This document shows, in pieces, positions 45,460 to 55,377 of a stretch of 64,000 bases of DNA. Made by a program: the position numbers and the translations under genes. How positions within the stretch are numbered: the stretch's first letter is position 1; each line of letters opens with the position of its first letter. This stretch comes from SHVZ01 sp044223515. Lineage in GTDB: Bacteria; Pseudomonadota; Alphaproteobacteria; SHVZ01. The notes beneath the pieces were generated by a model, which was not told the DNA's origin, made no database searches, and saw only the letters and a list, made by a program, of their open reading frames with translations. The stretch covers positions 1-64,000 of the forward strand of contig JBGALV010000009.1 in NCBI GenBank assembly GCA_044223515.1. Reading direction: 5' to 3'.

Positions 45460-46857
45460 ATGAAGGCGCTGAATCCGATCGTGATCTCCGGACGCGAGGT
45501 CCTCCCCCTTATCGAGGGCGGCAAGGGCATCGCCGTGTCCAATGGCGAGAGCTCCGGCGCCTGGGCGGCCGCGGGCGGGGTCGGGACGTTTTCCGGCGTC
45601 AACGCGGATTCGCGCGACGCGGCGGGCGACGTCATACCGTGGATCTATCACGGCAAGACCCGGCGCGAGCGCCACGAAGAGCTGATCGCCGCCTCGATCA
45701 AGGGCGGCATCAACCAGGCGCGCATCGCGCACGAGGCGGCGAACGGCCAGGGCCGCATCCACATGAACGTGCTCTGGGAGATGGGCGCGGCCGAGCGCGT
45801 GCTCCATGGCATCCTCGAGGGCACCAAGGGCCTGATCCACGGCGTCACCTGCGGCGCCGGCATGCCCTATCGCCTGGCCGAGCTCTGCGAGAAGTACGGC
45901 GTCTACTACTATCCGATCGTTTCCTCGGCCCGCGCCTTCCGCGCACTCTGGAAGCGCGCATATCACAAGTTCCAGGACTGGCTCGGCGCCGTGGTCTACG
46001 AGGATCCCTGGCTGGCCGGCGGACACAACGGCCTGTCCAACGTCGAGGACCCGGAGAAGCCGGAAGATCCGTACCCGCGCATCCGCGAGCTGCGGAAGGT
46101 GATGAACGAGGTCGGCCTGGTCAACACGCCGATCGTCATGGCCGGCGGCGTCTGGTACCTGCGCGAGTGGGAGCACTTTCTCGACAATCCCGAGGTCGGC
46201 CCGGTGGCGTTCCAGTTCGGCACGCGCCCGCTGCTGACCCAGGAGAGCCCGATCTCGGAGGCGTGGAAGAAGAAGCTGATGACGCTGAAGGAAGGCGACA
46301 TCTGGCTCAACCGCTTCAGCCCGACCGGGTTTTATTCGTCAGCGGTCAAGAACCCGTTCCTGATGGACCTGAAGGCCCGCTCGGAGCGGCAGGTCGCCTA
46401 CCAGACCCACCTGGTTGCGGACCATGACACTGCCTTCAAGGTCGGCGCCCGCGGCCGCGAGGTGTTCCTCACCGCGCATGACGCCGAACGCGCGCGCGAA
46501 TGGGTGGCGGCCGGCTACACCGAGGCGCTGCGCACCCCGGACTCCACGCTGATCTTCGTCGACGCGCCCACCGCGGCGGTGATCCACAAGGACCAGGTCG
46601 ACTGCATGGGCTGCCTCTCGGCCTGCGGTTTCTCGAACTGGGCCCAGAACGAGGAGGGCACCACTGGCAAGAAGGCCGACCCTCGTTCCTACTGTATCCA
46701 GAAGACCCTGCAGGCGATCAGCCATTCCGAGGATTGCGAGCATCAGCTCATGTTCGCCGGCCACAATGCCTACCGCTTCGCCGACGATCCGTTCTATGCC
46801 GGCGGCTTCATCCCGACGGTGGGGCAACTGGTCGGCCGCTTGACGACCGGCGACTGA
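45460..46857 (+). CDS. Nitronate monooxygenase-like flavoprotein with cysteine tail
   Basis: A 465-residue TIM-barrel FMN protein of the NMO/2-nitropropane dioxygenase family. IVISGREVLPLIEGGKGIAV and SSGAWAAAGGVGTFSG form the opening, and IVMAGGVWYLREWEHFLDN with FQFGTRPLLTQES is the phosphate-binding end of the barrel (quoted in parts). The C-terminal 90 residues are unusual: CxxCxxxC (Cys382, 385, 389) plus Cys412 and Cys426, a possible iron-sulfur or zinc site. It lies 18 nt upstream of irr. Family activity is oxidation of alkyl nitronates; the tail makes a different role possible. Confidence 0.8.
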   Translation: MKALNPIVISGREVLPLIEGGKGIAVSNGESSGAWAAAGGVGTFSGVNADSRDAAGDVIPWIYHGKTRRERHEELIAASIKGGINQARIAHEAANGQGRIHMNVLWEMGAAERVLHGILEGTKGLIHGVTCGAGMPYRLAELCEKYGVYYYPIVSSARAFRALWKRAYHKFQDWLGAVVYEDPWLAGGHNGLSNVEDPEKPEDPYPRIRELRKVMNEVGLVNTPIVMAGGVWYLREWEHFLDNPEVGPVAFQFGTRPLLTQESPISEAWKKKLMTLKEGDIWLNRFSPTGFYSSAVKNPFLMDLKARSERQVAYQTHLVADHDTAFKVGARGREVFLTAHDAERAREWVAAGYTEALRTPDSTLIFVDAPTAAVIHKDQVDCMGCLSACGFSNWAQNEEGTTGKKADPRSYCIQKTLQAISHSEDCEHQLMFAGHNAYRFADDPFYAGGFIPTVGQLVGRLTTGD

Positions 46858-46875
46858 CGGCGCAAGGCTGTAGCG

Positions 46876-47307
46876 ATGACGACCGTCCTGACCGATATCC
46901 GACCGTTCTCCGAGCCGCTCGAGCGGCTGACGCGGGCCGGCCTGCGCCCGACCCGCCAGCGCATGGCGCTGGCCCGTCTCCTGTTCAGCCGCGGCGACCG
47001 TCACGTATCGGCCGAGCAGCTTCATGCCGAAGCGAAGTCCGCCCGGGTGGTCGTCTCGCTGGCGACCGTCTACAACGCGCTCAACCAGTTCACCCGCGCA
47101 GGCCTCCTGCGCGAGGTCGTGGTCGAGGCCGGCCGGTCCTATTTCGACACCAATACCTCCGACCACCATCACGTGCTGGCGGTCTCGACCGGCGACCTGA
47201 TGGACATCCCCGCGGGAACCCTCGCGGTCAGCGGGCTGCCGAAGGTCCCGGACGGCATGGAGGTCGAGCGGGTCGACGTCGTGGTGCGGCTTCGCCCGAA
47301 GGCCTAA
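46876..47307 (+). CDS. irr: Fur-family iron response regulator (Irr-like)
   Basis: A 143-residue winged-helix regulator. The N-terminal DNA-binding domain includes RPTRQRMALARLLF and VVVSLATVYNALNQFTRAGLL. The dimer domain has the triple histidine SDHHH (97-99) characteristic of Irr and lacks the CxxC zinc pair of true Fur. No heme-regulatory GCPWHD motif is present, as in many non-Bradyrhizobium Irr proteins. It senses heme/iron status and binds ICE boxes. A TTTTAGA...TTCTAAAA palindrome lies 30 nt downstream, before the rubrerythrin gene. Confidence 0.85.
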   Translation: MTTVLTDIRPFSEPLERLTRAGLRPTRQRMALARLLFSRGDRHVSAEQLHAEAKSARVVVSLATVYNALNQFTRAGLLREVVVEAGRSYFDTNTSDHHHVLAVSTGDLMDIPAGTLAVSGLPKVPDGMEVERVDVVVRLRPKA

Positions 47308-47336
47308 CGCCCGCCGTTCTCGTTCCTTGTGAATTG

Positions 47337-47355
47337 TTTTAGATCAATTCTAAAA
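47337..47355. promoter_or_regulatory. Irr-type ICE palindrome
   Basis: TTTTAGATCAATTCTAAAA, an imperfect 19-bp palindrome with a TTTAGA...TTCTAAA core resembling the iron control element bound by rhizobial Irr. It begins 30 nt after the irr stop and ends 3 nt before the -35 of the rubrerythrin promoter. This placement allows either activation or competition with RNA polymerase. Confidence 0.8.
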
Positions 47356-47358
47356 ACA

Positions 47359-47387
47359 TTGACGACCTGAATACCGCTTCCTAGAAT
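47359..47387 (+). promoter_or_regulatory. Sigma-70 promoter of the rubrerythrin operon
   Basis: TTGACG (47359-47364), a 17-bp spacer and TAGAAT (47382-47387). Both hexamers have 5 of 6 consensus bases. It predicts a start near 47394 and a leader of about 37 nt before the rubrerythrin ATG, which has a perfect AAGGAGG at 47419-47425. Confidence 0.85.
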
Positions 47388-47430
47388 TTGCGGCGGTGGG
47401 GGGCCTTTCGTCTCCCTGAAGGAGGAACAT

Positions 47431-47850
47431 ATGGCAGGATTGAAGGGCTCGAAGACCGAGGCCAATCTGAAGGCCGCCTTCGCCGGCGAGAGCCAAGCGA
47501 ATCGGCGCTATCTCTATTTCGCCCAGAAGGCGGACGTCGAGGGCTACAACGACGTGTCGGCGGTGTTCCGCTCGACCGCCGAGGGTGAGACCGGCCACGC
47601 GCACGGCCATCTCGAGTTCCTCGAGGCGACCGGCGACCCGGCCACCGGGCTCCCGATCGGCTCGACCGCCCAGAACCTGAAGGCGTCGATCGCCGGCGAG
47701 ACCCACGAGTACACCGACATGTACCCGGGCATGGCGCGCACCGCGCGCGAAGAGGGCCACGCCGAGATCGCCGACTGGTTCGAGACGCTGGCGAAGGCCG
47801 AGAAGAGCCACGCCGGCCGCTTCCAGAAGGCCCTCGACGGCCTGTCGTAA
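47431..47850 (+). CDS. Rubrerythrin without rubredoxin domain
   Basis: A 139-residue diiron four-helix protein. Metal ligands are expected in AFAGESQANRRYLYFA and EGETGHAHGHLEFL, and in the second half in IAGETHEYTDMYPGMA with LAKAEKSHAGRF. The C-terminal rubredoxin domain of classical rubrerythrins is absent, so electrons must come from a partner, possibly the iron-sulfur protein encoded next. It likely reduces hydrogen peroxide. It is first in an operon under the Irr-type box. Confidence 0.9.
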   Translation: MAGLKGSKTEANLKAAFAGESQANRRYLYFAQKADVEGYNDVSAVFRSTAEGETGHAHGHLEFLEATGDPATGLPIGSTAQNLKASIAGETHEYTDMYPGMARTAREEGHAEIADWFETLAKAEKSHAGRFQKALDGLS

Positions 47851-47915
47851 GTTCTTCGAGGCGCGCGGGGGCCGAGGGGCTCTCGCGCGTCTTCGTCCCC
47901 GGAGGAGCCGAGTTC

Positions 47916-49253
47916 ATGCGCGAAGGCAGCCTGGAGCCGCCGGTTCGTCATCCGCTCGATTGGAACAGCCCGGAATTCTACGACGAAGCCCTGCTCGACA
48001 AGGAGCTGCGTCGGGTCTTCGACATCTGTCACGGATGTCGCCGCTGCTTCAATCTCTGCGATTCCTTCCCGCGTCTGTTCGACCTGATCGACGCCGCCGG
48101 CGATGCCGAGATGGAAGGCGTCGCGAGCAGCGACTTCAAGCAGGTGGTCGACGCCTGCACGCTCTGCGACCTCTGCTTCATGACCAAGTGCCCCTACGTG
48201 CCGCCGCACGAGTGGGACCTGGATTTCCCGCACCTGATGCTCCGCTACCGCGCCATCGAGGCGAAGAAGCGCGGCGTGCCGGTGGTCGACAAGCAGCTGA
48301 CCGAGACCGACCGCAATGGCGTTGTCGCCGGCATGGTCGCGCCCGTCGCCAACTGGGCAACCGACCGCGGCAACCGTCTGACGCGCGGCTTGATGGAAAA
48401 AGTCGCCGGCGTCCATCGCGATGCCGACCTGCCCAAGTTCCACGGCAAGACCTTCGCCAAGCGCGCCAAGGAATCGCCGCCCGAAGTTTCGGCCACGGCG
48501 CCGGCGCGCGGCCGCAAGGCGGTCCTCTACGCGACCTGCTTCGTCAACTACAACAACCCGGCGATCGGCGAGGCGGCGCTTGGCGTGCTCGCCCGCAACG
48601 GCGTCGAGTGCAAGGTGGTCTATCCCGAGTGCTGCGGCATGCCGCAGCTCGAGCACGGCGACCTGCCGAAGGTCGCGGCCAAGGCCAAGAACGTCGCCCG
48701 TGCGCTGATGCCCTATGTCGAGCAAGGCTACGACATCGTCGCGCTGGTGCCGTCCTGCGCCTTGATGCTGAAGTTCGAGTGGCCGCTGCTGCTGCCTGAC
48801 GATCCCTCGATCAGAAAGCTCTCCCAGGCGACCTTCGACGTCAGCGAGTACGTCGTCGACATTGCCAAGCGCGAAGGGCTGGCGCCGGGCCTCACTCCCC
48901 TCGACGGCGGCGTGACGCTGCACCTCGCCTGCCATGCGCGTGCCCAGAACATGGGCCCGAAGGCGGCCGAGATGCTGCGCCTGGTTCCAGGCGCCCAGGT
49001 GGCGATCGTGGAACGCTGCTCGGGTCACGGCGGTTCTTGGGGCGTCATGATCGAGAACTTCGAGATCGCCCTCAAGGTCGGGAAGCCCGTCGCCCAGCAG
49101 GCGGCGAAGCTGGCGCGCAAGCACGTCGCGTCCGAATGCCCGCTGGCCGCCTCGCATATCCTGCAGGGGATGGAGCGGCTCGAAGGCGTCGACGCCCCGG
49201 CCGAGGCGCTGCATCCGATCCAGCTCTTCGCCCGCGCCTACGGGGTCGCCTGA
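47916..49253 (+). CDS. Iron-sulfur CCG-domain protein (GlpC/HdrD-like)
   Basis: A 445-residue heterodisulfide-reductase-related protein. Two ferredoxin-type clusters are seen at CHGCRRCFNLC (Cys38, 41, 44, 48) and CTLCDLCFMTKC (Cys81, 84, 87, 92). A CCG domain follows (YPECCGMPQLEHGD near 243, and a second with CSGHGG). Unlike GlpC it has no glpA/glpB partners. It probably passes electrons to or from the rubrerythrin or DUF3501 protein. The ATG at 47916 has a GGAGGAG ribosome-binding site. Confidence 0.87.
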   Translation: MREGSLEPPVRHPLDWNSPEFYDEALLDKELRRVFDICHGCRRCFNLCDSFPRLFDLIDAAGDAEMEGVASSDFKQVVDACTLCDLCFMTKCPYVPPHEWDLDFPHLMLRYRAIEAKKRGVPVVDKQLTETDRNGVVAGMVAPVANWATDRGNRLTRGLMEKVAGVHRDADLPKFHGKTFAKRAKESPPEVSATAPARGRKAVLYATCFVNYNNPAIGEAALGVLARNGVECKVVYPECCGMPQLEHGDLPKVAAKAKNVARALMPYVEQGYDIVALVPSCALMLKFEWPLLLPDDPSIRKLSQATFDVSEYVVDIAKREGLAPGLTPLDGGVTLHLACHARAQNMGPKAAEMLRLVPGAQVAIVERCSGHGGSWGVMIENFEIALKVGKPVAQQAAKLARKHVASECPLAASHILQGMERLEGVDAPAEALHPIQLFARAYGVA

Positions 49254-49257
49254 GGCC

Positions 49258-49842
49258 ATGAAGCGCGAGATCGCCAAGGCCGATCTTCTGCCGGCGGCGG
49301 AGTACCTGAAGGTCCGGAAGGAAGAGCGTGCCCGCGTCGTCGCGCTCAAGAAGAACCGCCGGCTCGAGGTGGGGCCGTTCGCGACGTTCTACTTCGAATC
49401 CTGGGACACGATGTGGCTGCAGATCCAGGAGATGCTCTACATCGAGAAGGGCGGGGACGAGCAGATCCCGGGCGAGCTCGAGGCCTACAATCCGCTGATC
49501 CCGAAGGGCAGCGAGCTGGTGGCGACCGTGATGTTCGAAATCGACGATCCGCTCCGCCGCGCGCGCGTCCTGGCGCGGCTCGGCGGCGTCGAGGCGACGG
49601 GCTTCATCGAGATCGGCGGAGAGCGTGTCCGCGGCACGGCCGAAGAGGACCAGGACCGCACCAACGCCGAAGGCAAGGCCTCCAGCGTGCAGTTCATCCG
49701 TTTTGCCTTCACCCCCGCGCAGATCGCCAAGTTCAGGACGGCGGGGACGCAGGTGCTGGTCGGCTTCGACCATCCCGAGTACGGGCATCTGGCTGTGATG
49801 CCGGAAGCGACGCGCGATGCGCTCGCGAAGGACTTCGCCTGA
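49258..49842 (+). CDS. DUF3501 family protein
   Basis: A 194-residue protein matching DUF3501. ERARVVALKKNRRLEVGPFA and FYFESWDTMWLQIQEMLYIEKGG (quoted in part), plus the ending MPEATRDALAKDF, are recognisable. No enzyme motif is evident and no cysteine cluster is present. It is 4 nt after the iron-sulfur gene; the trio rubrerythrin - CCG protein - DUF3501 recurs in proteobacteria, so a joint function in iron or peroxide handling is likely, but its role is unknown. Confidence 0.85.
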   Translation: MKREIAKADLLPAAEYLKVRKEERARVVALKKNRRLEVGPFATFYFESWDTMWLQIQEMLYIEKGGDEQIPGELEAYNPLIPKGSELVATVMFEIDDPLRRARVLARLGGVEATGFIEIGGERVRGTAEEDQDRTNAEGKASSVQFIRFAFTPAQIAKFRTAGTQVLVGFDHPEYGHLAVMPEATRDALAKDFA

Positions 49843-49911
49843 AGACGGGTTCGCCTTGACCGCGTGATCGGCTCGTCGGCACTATTTCCGAAAGGAAAGC
49901 GGAGCCTCCCG

Positions 49912-50787
49912 ATGCCTCTGGCGCTGACCCCGGCCGAAGCCCGAAAGTACGACGAGACCGGCTATCACTTCCCGGTCAAAGCCTTCTCGTCCGGCGAGGC
50001 CGACGGCTTCTACCGGAAACTGGTCGAGTCCGAGCGGAAGCTCGGCGGACCGTTCAAGGGGCGCTTCAACCAGAAGTGCCATCTGCTTTTCCCCTGGCTC
50101 TACGACATCGTCACCAGCGACAGGATCCTGGACGCGGTCGAGCCGATCCTCGGTCCCGACATCTTCTGCTGGTCGGCCGGCTTCTTCCATAAGCGGCCGG
50201 GCGACGGCAACTACGTCTCCTGGCACCAGGACGCGACCTATTGGGGCCTCTCCTCGCCCGACGTGCTGACCGCGTGGGTCGCCTTCACGCCGAGCACGCC
50301 GGAGTCCGGCTGCATGCGGCTCGTCTCCGGCACGCACAAGACCCAGCTCGCGCACGAGGACAGGTTCGACGACGCCAACATGCTCTCGCGCGGCCAGGAG
50401 ATCGCGGCCAAGGTCGACGAGAACGAAGCCATCGACGTCGTGCTGCAGCCCGGCGAGATGTCGCTGCATCACGTACTGCTGGTCCATGGATCGGGCGTCA
50501 ATAAGGCCAAGCTGCCCCGCGTGGGGTTCGCCATCCGCTACATCCCGACGCGGCTTCGCCAGAACGGCATCAATCGCACCAGCGCCACGCTCGCTCGCGG
50601 CCGGGACACCTACGGCCACTTCGATCACGAGACCCGGCCCGAAGGCGACCTGCATCCCGCCGCAGTCGAGCGCCATCGCCAGATCACCGAGGCTCAGCTG
50701 AACGTACTCTATGCCGGCGCGGCGCAGGCGGGCAAGCGCACGGACGCGGACATCGCGGCCCAGAAGCGGGTGGCCGGCGGCATGTAG
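49912..50787 (+). CDS. Phytanoyl-CoA dioxygenase (PhyH) family protein
   Basis: A 291-residue Fe(II)/2-oxoglutarate oxygenase. The facial triad is His105-x-Asp107 in SWHQDATYWG and His192 in LLVHGSGVNK; Arg209 of FAIRYIP is a likely 2-oxoglutarate anchor. The ATG at 49912 (AGGAAAGCGGAG upstream) is preferred over a GTG at 49864. The substrate is unknown; relatives hydroxylate ectoine, acyl-CoA or secondary metabolites. It is followed by a convergent regulator gene. Confidence 0.85.
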   Translation: MPLALTPAEARKYDETGYHFPVKAFSSGEADGFYRKLVESERKLGGPFKGRFNQKCHLLFPWLYDIVTSDRILDAVEPILGPDIFCWSAGFFHKRPGDGNYVSWHQDATYWGLSSPDVLTAWVAFTPSTPESGCMRLVSGTHKTQLAHEDRFDDANMLSRGQEIAAKVDENEAIDVVLQPGEMSLHHVLLVHGSGVNKAKLPRVGFAIRYIPTRLRQNGINRTSATLARGRDTYGHFDHETRPEGDLHPAAVERHRQITEAQLNVLYAGAAQAGKRTDADIAAQKRVAGGM

Positions 50788-50799
50788 CCGCCGTCCCAG

Positions 50800-51798
50800 T
50801 CACTGCTTGGCGTTGAAGACCTTGTGGGCGCGGGCGACGAGGCCCATCAGTTCCCGCCCCACGGTGCCGCCGTCGTCGAGGATCTTGTGGCGGACGGCGG
50901 TGCGGAAGGCGACCAGATGCGCCTTCACGAATTCCATGAACTTGTTGGAGACTAGGTACTCCCCGCCGGTGTAGTGCGCGAGCGAGCGCGACACCGCGCT
51001 CATCAGCGTGAAGCCCGCGGCCGACGAATCCTGCGCAGCCTGGGTCGCGGTCGAGTTGATGCGCACGCGCGCACCGCCGAAGGGGTCGCGGCCGAACTCG
51101 TCGAAATCGCCGTCCAGCCGTTCGGAGTAGTTGTTCATCGCCTCGGCCGCCCGTTCGCGCGAGGCGGCGACGGCGGCGATCGCCTTCCGGACCGCATCGG
51201 CCGGGAGCGCGCGGGGCTTGCCGTCGTGCAGGTGCTCGAAGGCGATGACCAGCGCGCCGTCGTCGACGGTGAAGCGGAACGGATCGTCGACCCGATGGAT
51301 CCGGGTGTCGGTCGTGTAGCGGCGCTCGACGGATTCGGCGTCGCTCCGGGTGCGCCGGTCGGGGCCGACATAGGTGGAGGTCACGAAGAAGCGGCGCGGC
51401 CTCCGCACCGTGCGCTCGACCGCCCCCATCAGGCGCTCGCGGTTGAACGGCTTGGTCAGGAAGTAGTCGGCACCGCAGTCGATCGAGCGCCGGACTTGGT
51501 CGGCGGTGAAGATCGGCGAGGTGACGATCACCGGGAGTGCCGGCGTCGTCGAGGTGACGTCGGTCCGGATCCACTTGAGGAGGTCGAAGCCGAGCTCGCC
51601 TTCGTTGCCGAACTCGATGATCGCCAGATCGTATTTGAGCGCGCCCTCGGTCAGGCGCTCACGCGCGACGCTCAGCGATTGGGTGCCGTCGACGGTGCCG
51701 ATTCGGGTCGCCTTGAAGAGATCACCGATCTCCTGGACCAGCGCGGAACTGCGGTCCACCACCAAGGTCCGGATACTTGGTCCAAGCGGATCCTGCAT
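50800..51798 (-). CDS. Atypical response regulator (Asp replaced by Glu)
   Basis: A 332-residue protein with an N-terminal receiver domain (about 8-130). The conserved Lys is present (LTKPF, Lys116) and Thr93 fits the switch position, but the phospho-acceptor site reads LAIIEFG, giving Glu62 where Asp is expected, and the acidic pair at the N terminus is reduced to one Asp (Asp15). The C-terminal 200 residues (DPFRFTVDDGALVIAFEH...) are unrecognised and contain no DNA-binding motif I can name. It is likely a phosphorylation-independent signalling protein. Confidence 0.75.
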   Translation of the reverse strand: MQDPLGPSIRTLVVDRSSALVQEIGDLFKATRIGTVDGTQSLSVARERLTEGALKYDLAIIEFGNEGELGFDLLKWIRTDVTSTTPALPVIVTSPIFTADQVRRSIDCGADYFLTKPFNRERLMGAVERTVRRPRRFFVTSTYVGPDRRTRSDAESVERRYTTDTRIHRVDDPFRFTVDDGALVIAFEHLHDGKPRALPADAVRKAIAAVAASRERAAEAMNNYSERLDGDFDEFGRDPFGGARVRINSTATQAAQDSSAAGFTLMSAVSRSLAHYTGGEYLVSNKFMEFVKAHLVAFRTAVRHKILDDGGTVGRELMGLVARAHKVFNAKQ

Positions 51799-51876
51799 TC
51801 TCGATCCAACACGACGGGAGGGAGGGCGAAAAAACCACAGCCAGACCTTGGGTGCAAGACCCTTGTCCTGAGTGGG

Positions 51877-52206
51877 CTATTCGCGCTCCGCCTTGTCTAA
51901 ATGCGGCTTCAGCCTTCCGGTGATCCAGAGCCCGAACATACGGAAATCGCTGACAAGGGACCACCAGGGGTGGGTGAACGTGGCTGGCCGGTTCCGCTGA
52001 ATCGTGGCGTGCGCGATCCAGGCAAAGAGATAGCCCGAGACGATCGCAGCCGGCACGAAGCGCCAATCGCCTAGGAAAAGCGCGACTCCCAGGAGAGTGA
52101 GGGCGAGTCCGGTGCCGACATAGTGGAGCGCGCGGGTCAGCGGCCTGCCATGCTCCCGGAGATACCGGGGCCAGAAGGCGGTGTAGGTCGGCGACCGTCC
52201 GTCCAT
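51877..52206 (-). CDS. DUF962/Mpo1-like membrane protein
   Basis: A 109-residue protein with the conserved FWPRYLREHGRPLTRALHYVGTG, a hydrophobic pair of helices (about 33-66), then WIAHATIQRNRPATFTHPWWSL and DFRMF (quoted in parts). The histidines and the NRPATF segment match Mpo1, a yeast alpha-oxidation dioxygenase. It is likely an inner-membrane enzyme of fatty-acid metabolism, possibly related to the nearby PhyH protein. Confidence 0.85.
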   Translation of the reverse strand: MDGRSPTYTAFWPRYLREHGRPLTRALHYVGTGLALTLLGVALFLGDWRFVPAAIVSGYLFAWIAHATIQRNRPATFTHPWWSLVSDFRMFGLWITGRLKPHLDKAERE

Positions 52207-52300
52207 GCCTGATTGTCCCGCCTCGCGCCGCGCTTGTCACCTTGCCTCGGCGGGTGGGGAAGCCTAGATAGCGCCCACACCTGAAGAATCGAGGCGAGTG

Positions 52301-53325
<1,025 letters not shown>

Positions 53326-53329
<4 letters not shown>

Positions 53330-55377
53330 ACCGCCTTCCGGCACCACTGGTGCCACAGCGCGCGATAGGCGCGCTCGATCTGGCGGGCACGAGCAGCGCC
53401 GTCGGTCAGCGGCGACAGGGCCGATCTCAGTGCCGAGCGTTCGGTCGACAGCCGTGCGCGATCCTGGACGAGCGCCGCTGCCGTCGTCACATAGGCGGCC
53501 TCACCAGCGGCAATCCACTCCTCCCGGCCGATGCCGGCCAGGATCGCCGAGGTCCATCGCTCCGCCATCGAGCGGCCGGCGAGCGTCACGACCGGCACGC
53601 CCATCCAGAGCGCCTCGAAGCTCGAGGTCGAGCCCGAGAACGGCCAGGTGTCGAGCACGACATGGGCGTCGCGATAGAAGGCGAGATGGCTTGCCTCGGA
53701 GGCCTCGCCGGCGACGAACTCGATCCGTCCTGCCGGCAGCGCCTGGGCGATCTCGGCCTTGAGGCTCGCATCGTCGAAGGCTGTCCGGTAGCGCAGCCGG
53801 AGCCGAGCCTCGGGCACCGCCTCGAGCACACGTGCCCACAGCGACAGTGTCGCCGGGTTCAGCTTCGCCGGGTTGGCGGCGGCAGCGAAGACCGGCGCTC
53901 CCTCCGGCAGATGCGGGGCGGGCGCGTCGGCGATCGGCTGATGAAGATAGAGGTCCGGAAGACGGATCACGCGCTCGCTGAAGCGATCCCGCTCGCCGCG
54001 AGGGACCAGGTGCGGATCGGCGATCAGGGCGTCGATCGCGCCGATGCCGCTGGTTCCGCCGTCGTGCAGGCTGATCTGCACGGGAGCGCAGCGTCGAGCG
54101 GCGGCATCGAGCCGGTTGGTGTCGAAGGAGCCGGCGACGAAGACGGCGATGTCGATGCCGTCCTTCCGCATCGTGCGCGCCAATGCCTCGTCGTCGAGGC
54201 CGACGGTCGATTGCCAGGGGCCGAGCTGCTTGAATTCCTTGGTGACGGCATCTTCGCGCGCGACCTCGCCGTAAAGGCGGGGCTCGATGCGGGACCGGTC
54301 ATGCGCTGATATCAGCGGCATCAGGCTGCGTGCGACCGGATGATCGCGGAAGTCCGACGACAGGTAGGCGACATGCAAACGACGATCGGGCTCGGGCGTG
54401 TTGCGCCAGCGCGGCGCCGAGGCAGAGACAGGCGCGAGGCGTCGCCGCGCCGCTGCCGCGAGGTCGGGATCGATCTCAGGCGCATAGAGCAGCATCGCGC
54501 GGACGGACTTTCTCGCCGACTCCGACGATTCCGTCGCGAGCCGGCGGCGCGCGATCGCAAGCGCCTCGTCCGGCCGGCCGAGGGCGAGAAGCCCCTGCGA
54601 GACATGCCCCAACGCGGGTGCGGTCGCTGGCTGCAGCGTCAGGATGCGACGCTGATAGCCGAGGCCGCGATCCAGCCGCCCCGCCTCCCGCCAGGCGACG
54701 GCGAGGTTGCCGAGCAGCGCCATGTCCTGGGGCATGGCGTGGAGCGCGCTCTCGAAGCCGGCGATCGCACCGGCCGGATCGCCGGCGAGGAGGCGTGCCT
54801 CGCCAAGGCCGCGCAGGCTCGCCGGGAATCCGGGCGATACCGCGAGCGAGCGCATGTGCCAGGCCCCGGCATGCTGCGGGCTGCCTAGGGCGGCAGTGAT
54901 CGTGCCGATCCCTGCCAGGGCAGACGGGATGCGGGGATCCAGGGCCAGCGCACGCCGGAACGAGCCGGCGGCGGCGCCGACCTCCCTCTCCGCCAGCAGC
55001 GCCTCGCCGAGATGTCCATGAACCTCGGCGACCAGGGGCGCCTGCCTGATCGCCGCCCGGAACCGGGTGGCGGCTTCGGCGGCCCGGTCGAGGATCAGCA
55101 GGATGCGCCCGAAGTTGTTCTGCGCCTCGGCATAGTCCGGCTTGTGCCGGACGGCCGCCGACAGCCGCTCGATCGCGAGTTTGGCATCGCCGCGCTGGAA
55201 GGCGACGAGGCCGGCGATGTGGAGGGCGGTCGCGTCGCGCGGGCTCTGCTTCAGCACCGTGGAGACGGTCGCTTCCGCCTCGTCCAGGCGACCTTCCTGG
55301 AACGCGGCGAATCCCTGCTCCAGCCGTGGATCGGGCGCACCCAGCTTCGCCTGAGCCCGCCGCTCGTGACGGTTCAT
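53326..55377 (-). CDS. TPR-GT41 glycosyltransferase (OGT/SPINDLY family)
   Basis: A 683-residue protein. The first 250 or so residues carry about six tetratricopeptide repeats (PDPRLEQGFAAFQEGRLDEAE onward). The C-terminal half is a GT41 catalytic domain: LHVAYLSSDFRDHPVARSL, PVQISLHDGGTSGIGAIDALIA (quoted as one motif), NPAKLNPATLSLWARVLEAVP with the phosphate-contact Lys, and DTWPFSGSTSSFEALWMGVP. It probably transfers a sugar from a nucleotide donor to protein or polymer. Its start overlaps the murQ stop by 4 nt, coupling it to muropeptide recycling. The long open frame upstream to 57273 is an antisense shadow. Confidence 0.82.

Noticed and set aside
47916..49253. Assignment as glycerol-3-phosphate dehydrogenase subunit GlpC
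   Set aside because: The cluster and CCG motifs fit, but there is no glpA/glpB and the neighbours are rubrerythrin and DUF3501, so a glycerol role is not supported.
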